DNA of 64,000 nt from Bacillota bacterium (GTDB taxonomy: Bacteria; Bacillota; Clostridia; Lachnospirales; Lachnospiraceae): assembly GCA_023442465.1 (NCBI GenBank), contig JAEZZQ010000007.1:270543-334542 (forward strand), given 5' to 3'. The position numbers and the translations under genes are program-made. The notes beneath the pieces were generated by a model, which worked only from the letters and a program-made list of their open reading frames with translations, ran no database searches and had not been told where the DNA came from. Numbering within the stretch: position 1 is the stretch's first letter; each line of letters opens with the position of its first letter. This document shows positions 34,781-43,355 of the stretch, piece by piece.

Positions 34781-35202
34781 AAGCCAACCTTTTTATACAG
34801 ATTCCATGCATAATTTGCTTTCTGTACCGCCAATGATACTTTTGTGTGTCCTGCTTGCTTCAAACGCTTTAACATTTCCTGCATCAGTTCGGTGCCAATT
34901 CCGTGTCCGCGAAAATCTTTATAAAGCGATATGGCAAACTCAGGAGTAACTTCATCAACCTTACCATACCCGTTAATATTTCTTACCCATACGGCGCCAA
35001 CTACCTTATTATCCACTTCCGCACATAAACAAAAATCACCTGTTTCCTCGCCAAAATGCTCAATATATATTTGAAGTTCCGGCTTATAAATAATTGATTT
35101 TGGCGCTAAATCCGTTTCGTCCGGCTGGAAAATTGCTTCATATAAAAAATCTTCAAGCAGGTGATGTTCTTCCTCTCTAAGCTCTCTGATCGTATAATTC
35201 AT
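34726..35202 (-). CDS. GNAT family N-acetyltransferase
   Basis: A 158-residue GNAT: MNYTIRELREEEHHLLEDFL at the N-terminus, FAISLYKDFRGHGIGTELMQEMLKRL as acetyl-CoA loop and LAVQKANYAWNLYKKVGFQIV as the C-terminal beta-strand pair. It is not closely similar to the convergent neighbour. The two genes overlap tail to tail by 55 bases, so any terminator for either would lie inside the other. Substrate unknown. Confidence 0.9.
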   Translation of the reverse strand: MNYTIRELREEEHHLLEDFLYEAIFQPDETDLAPKSIIYKPELQIYIEHFGEETGDFCLCAEVDNKVVGAVWVRNINGYGKVDEVTPEFAISLYKDFRGHGIGTELMQEMLKRLKQAGHTKVSLAVQKANYAWNLYKKVGFQIVDENEEEYIMVRSIQ

Positions 35203-35285
35203 GATATCCCTCTACTTTCATTTGGTTATGCAATCGGAGTTCAAAGACCCTTTAACAAATAGAATCAGTAATGAAATTCCTTCAA

Positions 35286-35969
35286 TCATCTAACCGCTGA
35301 CATATACCGATTATACAAATCAGAAATCCTGTCCATACATTCGATATATAAATTTTTTATTTTGATATTCATAGAAATCCTTAAATACGCTTCTTCTTCC
35401 AGCAATTCCCGGAATGGTTTTACCCTGGAATCATAATACATAAAATCGATTTTAGATAAAATATCAATATAGCATTCTAATACATTTGAGTATTGTCCTT
35501 CACATTCCCGAAGTTCACATTTATATTGAATATATGCTAAAAAGTTCTTTACATCATTTGCAAAAAATCTTCCGTTATCCTTTACTTGATCTTTTCCATA
35601 ATAATGCCCAAAAGGAGTTTGCCATTCATGTCCGTATTCCTTATCATGTATTAAAGTAACCTTATAATATTGCTTTAAGTCTTCAAATCCGATTCCTAAT
35701 GGCTTTAATGCCTGAGATATATGTGATACAAACAAATAATCATCATTTGCTAAATGATTAAATATTACCTCATTTATTTTAACATTTTCGATTGAAGTTT
35801 TAGATAGCCAATGGATATAATTATTATCTACAACACCAACAATTAAAACATTTCCCAGCGAATCAAAATATAGTTCAATCCATTTTTCTCTTTTACTTAG
35901 GTCATAATTGGGAATTGTTTTTGTTATCGTATTTGTCTGATTATACTGTTCAATTTCTTCTGCCTTCAT
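35286..35969 (-). CDS. Unrecognised 227-residue cytosolic protein
   Basis: I do not recognise a family. The product is soluble, rich in Tyr, Asn, Ile and Lys, with no signal peptide or membrane segment. It has a beta-rich N-terminal half (WIELYFDSLGNVLIVGVVDNNYIHW) and a helical C-terminal half. The ATG at 35969 follows GGGGAGG with good spacing. Base composition is more AT-rich than the housekeeping genes, which fits an acquired gene in this accessory stretch. Confidence 0.7.
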   Translation of the reverse strand: MKAEEIEQYNQTNTITKTIPNYDLSKREKWIELYFDSLGNVLIVGVVDNNYIHWLSKTSIENVKINEVIFNHLANDDYLFVSHISQALKPLGIGFEDLKQYYKVTLIHDKEYGHEWQTPFGHYYGKDQVKDNGRFFANDVKNFLAYIQYKCELRECEGQYSNVLECYIDILSKIDFMYYDSRVKPFRELLEEEAYLRISMNIKIKNLYIECMDRISDLYNRYMSAVR

Positions 35970-36219
35970 ATCTTTCCTCCCCAATATTATAAGTCCTTTT
36001 TCTGCTTAGATTTTTATCTTTATCCATCCATAAAAATTTTGTAATATATTAATATTATTTTGGAATTACCGTATTGCATCTTCCTAATTTTTGCATGGCA
36101 TCCTGCGTTCTTGTTTGGAATGCTTGATAAGTATACTTTAAAACTACTTTTACTCTATTCACAAATATGCTAAAGTAAAATTGTAGCATATACATAAATT
36201 AGAAGTACAGGGGGAAAGC

Positions 36220-36636
36220 ATGCAAATTAAAAACATAGAAAAATTTATCGATAAGCGGAAGGTATGCTTTATCTGTTCCATAGATAGCGGCTGCTTTCCA
36301 AACATAAAAGCAATGCTAATGCCAAGAAAAAGAAACGGTTTGAAAGAATTTTATTTTTCAACAAATACTTCTTCTATGCGTGTCGAACAGTATAAAAGCA
36401 ATCCCAATGCGTGTATCTATTTCTATCACAAGGGACTGATAAAGTACACCGGCGTTATGCTGATCGGGAAAATGGAAATCTTAACGGATCAACAATCCAA
36501 AAACATGCTTTGGAAAAGGGGCGATACCATTTTTTATAAAAAAGGCGTGACGGACCCTGATTATTGTGTCTTAAAATTTACCGCTCAAAGCGGCAGATAT
36601 TATTGTGATTTAAAAACTGAAAGCTTTGAATTGTAG
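36220..36636 (+). CDS. Pyridoxamine 5'-phosphate oxidase family flavoprotein
   Basis: A 138-residue split-barrel flavin-binding protein: VCFICSIDSGCFPNIKAMLMPRK early, FYFSTNTSSMRVEQYKSNPNACIYFYH in the middle (the FMN-binding pattern) and VLKFTAQSGRYYCDL at the end. Members are FMN- or F420-binding oxidoreductases of varied substrate, so no specific reaction is claimed. GGGGG precedes the ATG. Confidence 0.87.
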   Translation: MQIKNIEKFIDKRKVCFICSIDSGCFPNIKAMLMPRKRNGLKEFYFSTNTSSMRVEQYKSNPNACIYFYHKGLIKYTGVMLIGKMEILTDQQSKNMLWKRGDTIFYKKGVTDPDYCVLKFTAQSGRYYCDLKTESFEL

Positions 36637-36684
36637 ATGTAGAAATTGAAATCTACATTGGCAGCCGGTTTCAAGTCTTCCTAT

Positions 36685-37401
36685 TTATGAAAAGGTTAAC
36701 GCTCTTCTCAAATTTGTAATGCGCTCGGTGCAATCCGCTTCTCTCGTTTCCCTTTTCCTCCAGTCATCGGAAAGGGGAAAATATACATTATCATTTACAG
36801 AACTTCCCATATCCCATTTCCCGTTCTTATTCTTATTAGCTTCCAGCCAATCCAAGACAAATTGCAGTTTTACTTTGCTTGTTTTATATTTTGCGAGCAG
36901 CTCCGCAGCCGCAAGGTAATGACTGGCCGCCTTGCTTTCGAATTCTTGTGGTGGTATAATGATTTCTCTATCATATATATATAGTAAATTCCTTTTTCCC
37001 CATTCAGGATATATTCGATAAGAGCTCTCTCCGTATTTTCATCCAGACAGTATGAGGTTTGTAAATATATTCCAGTCGTGCAGCTTTTCTCTTCTGTCAG
37101 GAATTTCATTCTTGCCTGTCAGGCAATCATTCATATAGGAAACTGCTTTTCTTATACATTCATCCTCTATTGTATAGCCCAGATACATCAATCGCCGTAG
37201 TGCCTGCTCGGTGGTTATCTGTGAATGATAGAACTGAGAAAGACTGTGAAACCATCCCCACTTCCCATCTTCCTCCTGCAATGAAATTATTTGCTTCGCC
37301 CATTTCGGATCCTTATGCAAGTCCAGCTCCTCCCGGCTTAAAATCTGTATTACTATTTTCCCTTTTTCACTATGACGACTTTTCCTCTGTTTCCCCAACA
37401 A
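36685..37401 (-). pseudogene. Frameshifted, internally deleted prenyltransferase/terpenoid-cyclase-like gene
   Basis: The minus strand first reads SREELDLHKDPKWAKQIISLQEEDGKWGWFHSLSQ through DWNIFTNLIL and then stops. In another frame it continues SYCLDENTERALIEYILNGEKGIYYIY, and after a run of ATATATAT it shifts again to DREIIIPPQEFESKAASHYLAAAELLAKYK and DWLEANKNKNGKWDMGSSVNDNVYFPLSDDWR, ending at 36685. The three pieces are in the right order of one alpha-toroid protein, with roughly 60 residues missing after the first piece. No single open frame covers it. Confidence 0.82.
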
Positions 37402-37450
37402 ATAAGTAAAATCTCCCGCACAAATATAAGTTGATTTATCAAATAGCGTT

Positions 37451-37993
37451 TTATCTACGTACCGGAAATCTATTTGCTATAGCTATAAATTCCTTTTCTA
37501 CATCCGCAAAATTTCTAAGCTCCAAATCAGGTACAGCATATAAGCGAGGCGCTTCTATCTCCTCTCCCCCTGCTATCAGCTCGGAAAGCTCACTTTCGAG
37601 CATTTGATCGTCGATTTCCTTTACCTGCCTTTTCTCTTCTTCACTCAAATCTCCCAGTTCAAATTTTTCAAAAATCACATTCATGATTCCCTCTTCAATT
37701 TCCAAGTAATTCGTCAAATACTTTTTTACCGGACGGATAATATCCGAGATATACGCTTCACTGGCATCATGAAGCAGGCATGCCAGGATTACACGCTTCG
37801 ACCATCCCCTCGCCTCTGCCTCCTTCGCACAATTGATGGAATGCTGACCTACGGAATAGAAATATTTCAAATGTCCGCCTCCCCTGCAAAGCAGGCTGAG
37901 TGCGTGCCCTATATCCTCGATGAGAATATCCTTTTCTTCTATTTCGATAGGATTGAACTGCAATCCGCTGTATGTGCTCATTTTATCTCTCAT
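37451..37993 (-). CDS. HD-domain phosphohydrolase (YfbR-like)
   Basis: A 180-residue metal-dependent phosphohydrolase with YSVGQHSINCAKEA (first His), LACLLHDASEAYISDI (HD pair, about residues 72-87) and a later conserved Asp in VKEIDDQMLESEL. YfbR-type members remove the 5'-phosphate of deoxynucleotides; other members differ, so substrate is uncertain. GGAGGAG precedes the ATG. It is divergent from the toxin-antitoxin operon across a repeat-rich gap. Confidence 0.85.
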   Translation of the reverse strand: MRDKMSTYSGLQFNPIEIEEKDILIEDIGHALSLLCRGGGHLKYFYSVGQHSINCAKEAEARGWSKRVILACLLHDASEAYISDIIRPVKKYLTNYLEIEEGIMNVIFEKFELGDLSEEEKRQVKEIDDQMLESELSELIAGGEEIEAPRLYAVPDLELRNFADVEKEFIAIANRFPVRR

Positions 37994-38099
37994 AAAAACT
38001 CCTCCTGGACATTTCGTGCTATCATCTTCCTATCATTGCGACTTCGTACAAAAATATTTTATCATACTTCTTTCCTCTTGTTTCAAATTTTATTCTATA

Positions 38100-38290
38100 G
38101 AGTTGCCTTCAATTTTATTCCTCAATTTTGTCTTCTAATTTTATTTCTTACTTTTATTTTTCTTTTGTTTCTTACCTTTACCTCTTGTTTTACTTCTTGT
38201 TTTTATCTCTTACTTTTGTCTCTTGCTTTTGTCCCTTGCTTTTGTCCCTTGCTTTTGTCCCTTGCTTTTATTTTCCACTTTTGCCCCTAA
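38100..38290. repeat. Degenerate 13-bp tandem array (cttgcttttgtcc)
   Basis: At 38220-38275 the unit cttgcttttgtcc occurs about four times in exact 13-base phase. To its left the same T/C-rich pattern continues with more changes to about 38100 (cttgttttacttcttgtttttatctc). It lies between the divergent HD gene and the toxin-antitoxin promoter. It is almost pure pyrimidine with scattered A/G on the plus strand. No gene is apparent. Confidence 0.82.
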
Positions 38291-38328
38291 TTCCTCATAA
38301 CACACCTGCAGCTAATCCAAAAAACTAG

Positions 38329-38401
38329 TGATAGATTATTGACAAATTCCTATCATATGTTATATTAATGATAGTAAATTAAAAATATTCTATCACGATA
38401 G
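38329..38401 (+). promoter_or_regulatory. Toxin-antitoxin promoter with four TGATAG/CTATCA boxes
   Basis: A TTGACA (38339-38344), 16 bases, TATATT (38361-38366) promoter is flanked by TGATAG (38330-38335), CTATCA (38350-38355), TGATAG (38369-38374) and CTATCACGATAG (38390-38401). The boxes alternate in orientation and are 19-21 bases apart, making two inverted repeats that bracket the -35/-10 and the start site. This is the usual layout for antitoxin autoregulation. Confidence 0.75.
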
Positions 38402-38433
38402 ATTCCATTAAGAAAGAAGGTATTTAATTATCA

Positions 38434-38814
38434 ATGGATATCAATCATGTAGAATATTATTTAAATGATGTTAAGAAATCAATCCGTTCCGGTCGCTACC
38501 GGATAGCCTTGAATAACCGGCGGCAGAAAAACAGGCGCTTATTTAGCGAGTATGTCATCGATGAAGCCAAAAGCAAAGAAATCCTGCTCAGTCTCACTGC
38601 ATATGATTTTTCTGAAGCAGTGAGAAACGAACACTCCGGGTTTGAACATGAATGGCTGTATATTTTCGGTAAGAATGTGAAGCTGTTGCTGCGCTTTGGG
38701 TGTCTCGAAGAAGATGTTCCTTTATACATAAAGCTCAATAAATTGGAGAATCAATTCATTATTGTTATATCCTTTCATAGGCAAGACTATCCTTTAGATT
38801 ATGCTTTTCGATAA
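38434..38814 (+). CDS. MqsR-like toxin
   Basis: A 126-residue protein that follows MqsR (E. coli mRNA interferase) in pattern: LNDVKKSIRSGRYRIAL at the start, then ILLSLTAYDFSEAVRNEH aligning with MqsR IIGLSESDFYKSM, then VPLYIKLNKLENQFIIVISFHRQ aligning with VYLKITVIHDVLIVSFKEK. This RelE-type fold cleaves mRNA at GCU in E. coli; activity and specificity here are inferred. It is the first gene of an operon with the antitoxin 48 bases downstream. The family call rests on my own alignment by eye. Confidence 0.7.
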   Translation: MDINHVEYYLNDVKKSIRSGRYRIALNNRRQKNRRLFSEYVIDEAKSKEILLSLTAYDFSEAVRNEHSGFEHEWLYIFGKNVKLLLRFGCLEEDVPLYIKLNKLENQFIIVISFHRQDYPLDYAFR

Positions 38815-38862
38815 TCAATTGATAAATATTATTAATTTGAGAAGAGAATGGAGGAATCTCAT

Positions 38863-39879
38863 ATGGCAGATGTAAAACGAATGGACTTTTGCATGAAATG
38901 CAGAAAAGATACCGAATACATTTTGAAAAAAGTTATGCAAAAAAGAACGGCGAAAGATAAAGAATATGAATACGAAACGCTGGCCGCATATTGTTCCCAG
39001 TGCGGAGAAGAAATGAGCGTTCCCGGACTGCTAGACTACGATTTGAAGGTATTCGACGAACAATACCGCAGGCAGGAGGATCTTATTTTCATAGATGACA
39101 TTAAAAAACTAATGGAACTTTACCATTTGGGAAAAGCTCCTCTGTCATTAGCCTTAGGCTTCGGTGAAATTACCGTGACTCGCTATTTGGAAGGTCAGAT
39201 GCCATCTAAGGCTTATTCCGATATTATGAAGGAGGCATTGTCCTCTCCCGGATATATGGAAGAACTGCTGACTGCAAATGCTGAAAAATTGGGCAATTCC
39301 GCCTATAAGAAATCAATGAAATCCGTTTCCGACCTCAAAGCCTTGTTCGATATTTCAGATGAAATGCGCATGACTATCGCTCATATTTTTAATGAAGTTC
39401 AGGAAATTACACCCCTGGCCTTACAGAAAATGCTTTATTTCATTCAGGGAATCCATCTGGCGCTGTTCGATAGGGAACTCTTCAAAGAGGATTGCCGCGC
39501 CTGGATACACGGACCTGCTTATGGGGAAATATACAATCTTTTTAAGGATTTCAAATATAATCCTATCGAAGATAACCGTTTCTCACTATTTACAGTGAGA
39601 AACAAAGCACTTGACCCGGATGAGGTGAAAGTAATCGGCCTTGTGGCAGGCAGCTTCGGAATTTACAGCGGAAAAGTCTTAGAATCGGTCACTCATAAAG
39701 AAAAGCCCTGGCTGGATGCCAGAGCCGGGCTGAACGAAGCTGAGCCTTCCAGCAGAATCATTCCGAAGGCGGATATGAAATCCTATTTTAAAGATATTGC
39801 AATGCACTATGAAATAGCCACAGCAGAAGGCTTAAATAAATATATCAGAGACAAAGCAGAATTCACGGGGGTAAAATAA
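38863..39879 (+). CDS. MqsA-like Zn-finger/HTH antitoxin fused to a Panacea (DUF4065/SocA) domain
   Basis: A 338-residue three-part protein: an N-terminal zinc finger with CMKCRKDTEY and CSQCGEEM (about residues 10-52), an MqsA/XRE-type HTH (FIDDIKKLMELYHLGKAPLSLALGFGEITVTRYLEGQMPS, about 78-117) and a C-terminal Panacea/DUF4065 domain (ITPLALQKMLYFIQGIHLALFDRELFKEDCRAWIHGPAYGEIYNLFKDF, about 180-230). Panacea domains neutralise many unrelated toxins. GGAGG precedes the ATG at 38863. The HTH should bind the boxes at 38329-38401. Confidence 0.88.
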   Translation: MADVKRMDFCMKCRKDTEYILKKVMQKRTAKDKEYEYETLAAYCSQCGEEMSVPGLLDYDLKVFDEQYRRQEDLIFIDDIKKLMELYHLGKAPLSLALGFGEITVTRYLEGQMPSKAYSDIMKEALSSPGYMEELLTANAEKLGNSAYKKSMKSVSDLKALFDISDEMRMTIAHIFNEVQEITPLALQKMLYFIQGIHLALFDRELFKEDCRAWIHGPAYGEIYNLFKDFKYNPIEDNRFSLFTVRNKALDPDEVKVIGLVAGSFGIYSGKVLESVTHKEKPWLDARAGLNEAEPSSRIIPKADMKSYFKDIAMHYEIATAEGLNKYIRDKAEFTGVK

Positions 39880-39882
39880 ATA

Positions 39883-40275
39883 ATGAATATAGAATTGTTT
39901 TGGGAAGAGGTATTAAAGCAAAATGCCGGAAAAATCAGAAAATACTTTACGGCAGATGCGTACATCAACTGGCATTGCACCAATGAGCATTTTAACGTAG
40001 AGGAATACATTAAGGCAAACTGTGAATATCCCGGAAAATGGGGCGGTGTCATCGAACGGACCGAGGAGCTTGGCAATCTGATAATTACCGCAGTAAATGT
40101 CTATACGACCGATAAAAGCTTATCCTTTCATGTGGTATCTTTTTTCAGGATTGAAAACGGTAAAATAGCATCTCTCGACGAATATTGGGGCGACGATGGT
40201 TCTGCTCCGCAGTGGCGCTTAGATAAGCATATCGGACTCCCTATTAAGAAGACAGCCCTCATTTTACCTTTATAA
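39883..40275 (+). CDS. NTF2-like (SnoaL-type) small protein
   Basis: A 130-residue protein with the cone-fold pattern FWEEVLKQNAGKIRKYFTADAYINWHCTNEHFNVEEYIKA and a C-terminal FHVVSFFRIENGKIASLDEYWGDDG. NTF2-like proteins of this type are isomerases, cyclases or binding proteins; nothing points to a substrate. It begins three bases after the antitoxin stop, so it is the third gene of the toxin-antitoxin operon or reads through from it. Confidence 0.82.
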   Translation: MNIELFWEEVLKQNAGKIRKYFTADAYINWHCTNEHFNVEEYIKANCEYPGKWGGVIERTEELGNLIITAVNVYTTDKSLSFHVVSFFRIENGKIASLDEYWGDDGSAPQWRLDKHIGLPIKKTALILPL

Positions 40276-40355
40276 AATAAAAGCAGACTTTTTTGCTTGC
40301 CATATGTTATAATCGGTGTAAGATAAGAACTAAACCTATAAGTAAAGGAGACCAT

Positions 40356-40835
40356 ATGGAAAAAATAGCCAGTTTCACCATTGATCACTTAAAATTACAG
40401 CCCGGTGTATATGTATCACGTAAGGATACCGTAGGGGATAATACGATCACCACTTTCGACTTAAGAATGACCGCTCCTAATGAAGAACCGGTTATGAACA
40501 CTGCGGAGATGCACACCATCGAGCATCTGGCCGCTACTTTTCTGCGCAATCATACGGATTATAAGGATAAGACTATTTACTTCGGGCCCATGGGATGCCG
40601 CACCGGATTCTATCTCCTCTTAGCCGGAGACTATGCTTCCAAGGATATCGTCCCCCTTGTAACGGAGATGTACGAGTTCGTCCGCGATTTCGAAGGAGAC
40701 GTACCGGGTGCCAGCGCAAAGGACTGCGGAAATTACTTGGACATGAACCTCAATATGGCAAAGTACCTTGCGAGAAAATATCTCGACAACGTTCTCTGCG
40801 ATATCGATGACAGCCGCTTGATCTATCCACAGTAA
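40356..40835 (+). CDS. luxS: S-ribosylhomocysteine lyase LuxS
   Basis: Cleaves S-ribosylhomocysteine to homocysteine and DPD, the precursor of AI-2. The 159-residue product has the metal site HTIEH (about residues 52-56) with the later Cys in DCGNYLDMNL and the catalytic Cys in GPMGCRTGFYLLLAG. AAAGGAG precedes the ATG at 40356. It is followed after 42 bases by mtnN, the enzyme that makes its substrate, so the pair forms one SAH-recycling operon. Confidence 0.97.
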   Translation: MEKIASFTIDHLKLQPGVYVSRKDTVGDNTITTFDLRMTAPNEEPVMNTAEMHTIEHLAATFLRNHTDYKDKTIYFGPMGCRTGFYLLLAGDYASKDIVPLVTEMYEFVRDFEGDVPGASAKDCGNYLDMNLNMAKYLARKYLDNVLCDIDDSRLIYPQ

Positions 40836-40877
40836 GCCGGTTGTGAATTCAAATACGAAAGGATAACTTTTTAGATA

Positions 40878-41594
40878 ATGAATAAAATCGGAATTATAGG
40901 TGCCATGGAACTGGAAGTGGAAACCTTAAAAGAAAAAATGACGGTAACCAATATCGTCCGAAAAGCATCCATGGACTTCTATGAAGGAAGTCTGAACGGT
41001 GTCGGGGTAGTGATTGTCCGCAGCGGTGTCGGTAAGGTAAATGCTGGTATCTGTGTTCAAATTCTGGCAGATTTGTTTCAGGTTACCCATATCATCAATA
41101 CCGGCGTAGCAGGCTCCCTCAATGCAAAAATAGACATCGGGGACATTGTCATTTCCACCGATGCTATGTATCACGATGTCGACGCCACCATATTCGGTTA
41201 TCAGCCCGGCGAGATTCCTCAGATGGGGCAGCGTGAATTTATAGCAGATCCAGTCTTAATCGAGCTGGCTAAGGATTCCTGCGAAAAAGTGAATCCCGAT
41301 ATTCACGTATTCCCCGGAAGGGTTGTCAGCGGTGACCAGTTCGTCAGTGACAAATCCTTAAAGGAACGGTTGGTAAATGTATTCGAAGGCTTCTGTACTG
41401 AAATGGAGGGAACTGCAATTGCTCAGGCCGCTACCTTAAACGGCCTTCCGTTCGTTATTATACGCGCTATCTCCGATAAGGCCGACGAAAGCGCCGAGAT
41501 GGACTATCCTGCTTTCGAGCGAAAGGCTGCCGCCGACTGCGCTAAACTTGTAGCATATATGATTACGAACTTAGCAAGTACAACGAATAATTAA
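40878..41594 (+). CDS. mtnN: 5'-methylthioadenosine/S-adenosylhomocysteine nucleosidase
   Basis: Hydrolyses SAH and MTA to adenine and the thioribose compounds; with LuxS it recycles SAH to homocysteine. The 238 residues contain MNKIGIIGAMELEVETLKEKM, VGKVNAGICVQILADLF, INTGVAGSL, MEGTAIAQAATLNGLPFVIIRAISDKADE with the catalytic Asp near residue 206. GAAAGGA precedes the ATG. Length and motif order are standard. Confidence 0.96.
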   Translation: MNKIGIIGAMELEVETLKEKMTVTNIVRKASMDFYEGSLNGVGVVIVRSGVGKVNAGICVQILADLFQVTHIINTGVAGSLNAKIDIGDIVISTDAMYHDVDATIFGYQPGEIPQMGQREFIADPVLIELAKDSCEKVNPDIHVFPGRVVSGDQFVSDKSLKERLVNVFEGFCTEMEGTAIAQAATLNGLPFVIIRAISDKADESAEMDYPAFERKAAADCAKLVAYMITNLASTTNN

Positions 41595-41684
41595 CAATTA
41601 TTATAACTTGCCGATGTGTGCGGCTTTTCCAATCTGCTATGAATTTCCCGGAAAGCAGCAAGCGAAAATCTTTGAGGGAGAGGA

Positions 41685-42212
41685 TTGATTGTTATTATTA
41701 AAACAGAAAGGCTTCAACTCGTAGAATTCGATACAAAGTATGCCTTAGATTTGCTTGAGTTATGGAGTGATTTTGAAGTTATCAAATATACATACATGCC
41801 ATTACTCAATTCAATTGATGAATGTAAGTGTAAGATAGAACTGTTTATAAATTATACAGATAAAAAGTTTCCCAATAATTTTATAATACTGTTGGATAAT
41901 AAAGCTATTGGAATAATTGGTTCTCCAATCATAAATATGGAGAATGAAAGTTTTGGATTATATTATCAGCTTTCAAGAACATATTGGGGAAAAGGTTATA
42001 TTGGCGAAGCGACTAAGGCATTTATACAATATCTAAAAGATGTTTTTCCTAATGCAATAATTAATGCTGATGCAGTATCTACAAATCCTGCAAGTATAGC
42101 TATTCTAAAAAAACTTGGGTTAAAACAGACGCATATAGAAAAGGAAGGGTTTACATTTAATAATCTCAAACTTGATTTAGTAAATTTTTCCAATGATGTA
42201 TATGTTAAATAA
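41685..42212 (+). CDS. GNAT family N-acetyltransferase (RimJ/RimL-like)
   Basis: A 175-residue acetyltransferase of the type used on protein N-termini or antibiotics: IIKTERLQLVEFDTKYALDLLELW at the start, LSRTYWGKGYIGEATKAFIQYL as acetyl-CoA loop and TNPASIAILKKLGLKQTHIEKEGF at the end. The start is a TTG at 41685 after GAGGGAG. The gene is much more AT-rich than luxS/mtnN before it, a sign of separate origin. A GGAGGG/CCCTCC hairpin follows. Confidence 0.87.
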   Translation: MIVIIKTERLQLVEFDTKYALDLLELWSDFEVIKYTYMPLLNSIDECKCKIELFINYTDKKFPNNFIILLDNKAIGIIGSPIINMENESFGLYYQLSRTYWGKGYIGEATKAFIQYLKDVFPNAIINADAVSTNPASIAILKKLGLKQTHIEKEGFTFNNLKLDLVNFSNDVYVK

Positions 42213-42235
42213 GAATAAGTAAATGCATTTATAAA

Positions 42236-42270
42236 GGAGGGAAGCACATCCCTCCTCCTATTTTATATTT
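42236..42270 (+). terminator. Possible terminator after GNAT gene
   Basis: GGAGGG and CCCTCC form a short perfect stem with an 8-base loop, followed by TCCTATTTTATATTT. The T-run is interrupted, so strength is doubtful. Confidence 0.5.
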
Positions 42271-42394
42271 ATACCAATGTTATTATCTAACAATGCTGGT
42301 AACACCAGCGCGGCCTCGATACTGTTAACGGATATCCCTCTATGGTTATCCCTGGATAAGTTATTAATTATTGATCGCTCTCAGAAACTATAAA

Positions 42395-43354
42395 TTAAAG
42401 ATTTACGATATTTCTATCCTCCCCATTCAAGAAGGCTTCTATATTCTTGTAAGTCTCTTCCACAACGCGATTTCTCGCTTCCGTGCTTGCCCATGCGAGA
42501 TGGGGGGTAATGATCAGTTTATTGCTGTCCATGATTCCGCTTAGCGGATTCTCCTCCCGCATAGGCTCAGTGCTGGTTACATCCAATCCGGCACCGGCAA
42601 TGATATCCTGCGTCAATGCCGTATAGAGGTCTGCATCACTTACTACAGGGCCCCTCGCTACATTGATGAGAATGGCCGTCTTCTTCATCTTCTTAAGCGC
42701 TTCTAAGTCAATCAGGTTCCTCGTCTTGTCGCTTAACGGACAGTGAAGCGAAAGGAAATCAGACTCACGAAGTAAATCATCGAAATCTACCCTCTCATAA
42801 TCTTTGCAGGAGCTATTTCCTGATGCGGAATAGAAAATGACCTTACAGCCGAAGGCCTCCGCTATCTTCGCTACCTTTTTCCCGATATTGCCCATACCGA
42901 TAATTCCCCATGTCTTTCCCTCTAATTCCGTAAAAGGGAGGTCGAAATTGGAAAAACCACTCTGCCTTGCATATTCTCCTGACTTTACATATTCGTCATA
43001 ATGGCGCAGCTTCTCCAATACATAGAAGCAAAGGGCGAAGGTATGCTGTGCTACCGCTGCCGTAGAGTAATTCACTACATTGGCTACCTTGATTCCTCTC
43101 TGTTTGCAATAATCCAAATCTACATTATCATAGCCGGTGGCAAATTCACAGATCAGCTTTGCACTCTTCGCATCTTTCAGCGTGCCTTCATTTAAAGGGG
43201 ATTTATTCGCAATGATAATTTCCGCATCTTCTATTCTGGCAGCTACCTCTCCCTGCAAGGTATTAGGGTATATCGTTACTTCACCCAGTTCATTCAAACA
43301 ATCTACCGATACGTCCCTGCCTACTGTATTCCTCTCCAAAATTACGATTCTCAT
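42395..43354 (-). CDS. D-2-hydroxyacid dehydrogenase
   Basis: NAD-dependent 2-hydroxyacid dehydrogenase of 319 residues. The Rossmann motif is GIIGMGNIGKKVAKIAEAFGCKV (about residues 146-168), with VARGPVV and the catalytic HLAWAS near the end. Substrate may be D-lactate, glycerate or hydroxypyruvate; sequence alone does not decide. The ATG at 43354 overlaps the stop region of the GDT1 gene (TGAGATG), so it is translationally coupled to that exporter and read from the same Mn riboswitch. Confidence 0.9.
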   Translation of the reverse strand: MRIVILERNTVGRDVSVDCLNELGEVTIYPNTLQGEVAARIEDAEIIIANKSPLNEGTLKDAKSAKLICEFATGYDNVDLDYCKQRGIKVANVVNYSTAAVAQHTFALCFYVLEKLRHYDEYVKSGEYARQSGFSNFDLPFTELEGKTWGIIGMGNIGKKVAKIAEAFGCKVIFYSASGNSSCKDYERVDFDDLLRESDFLSLHCPLSDKTRNLIDLEALKKMKKTAILINVARGPVVSDADLYTALTQDIIAGAGLDVTSTEPMREENPLSGIMDSNKLIITPHLAWASTEARNRVVEETYKNIEAFLNGEDRNIVNL

Positions 43355-43355
43355 C

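Noticed and set aside
37604..38290. 228-codon plus-strand frame through the HD gene and the 13-bp array
   Set aside because: First half is antisense to the HD-domain gene, second half is translation of the pyrimidine-rich array.
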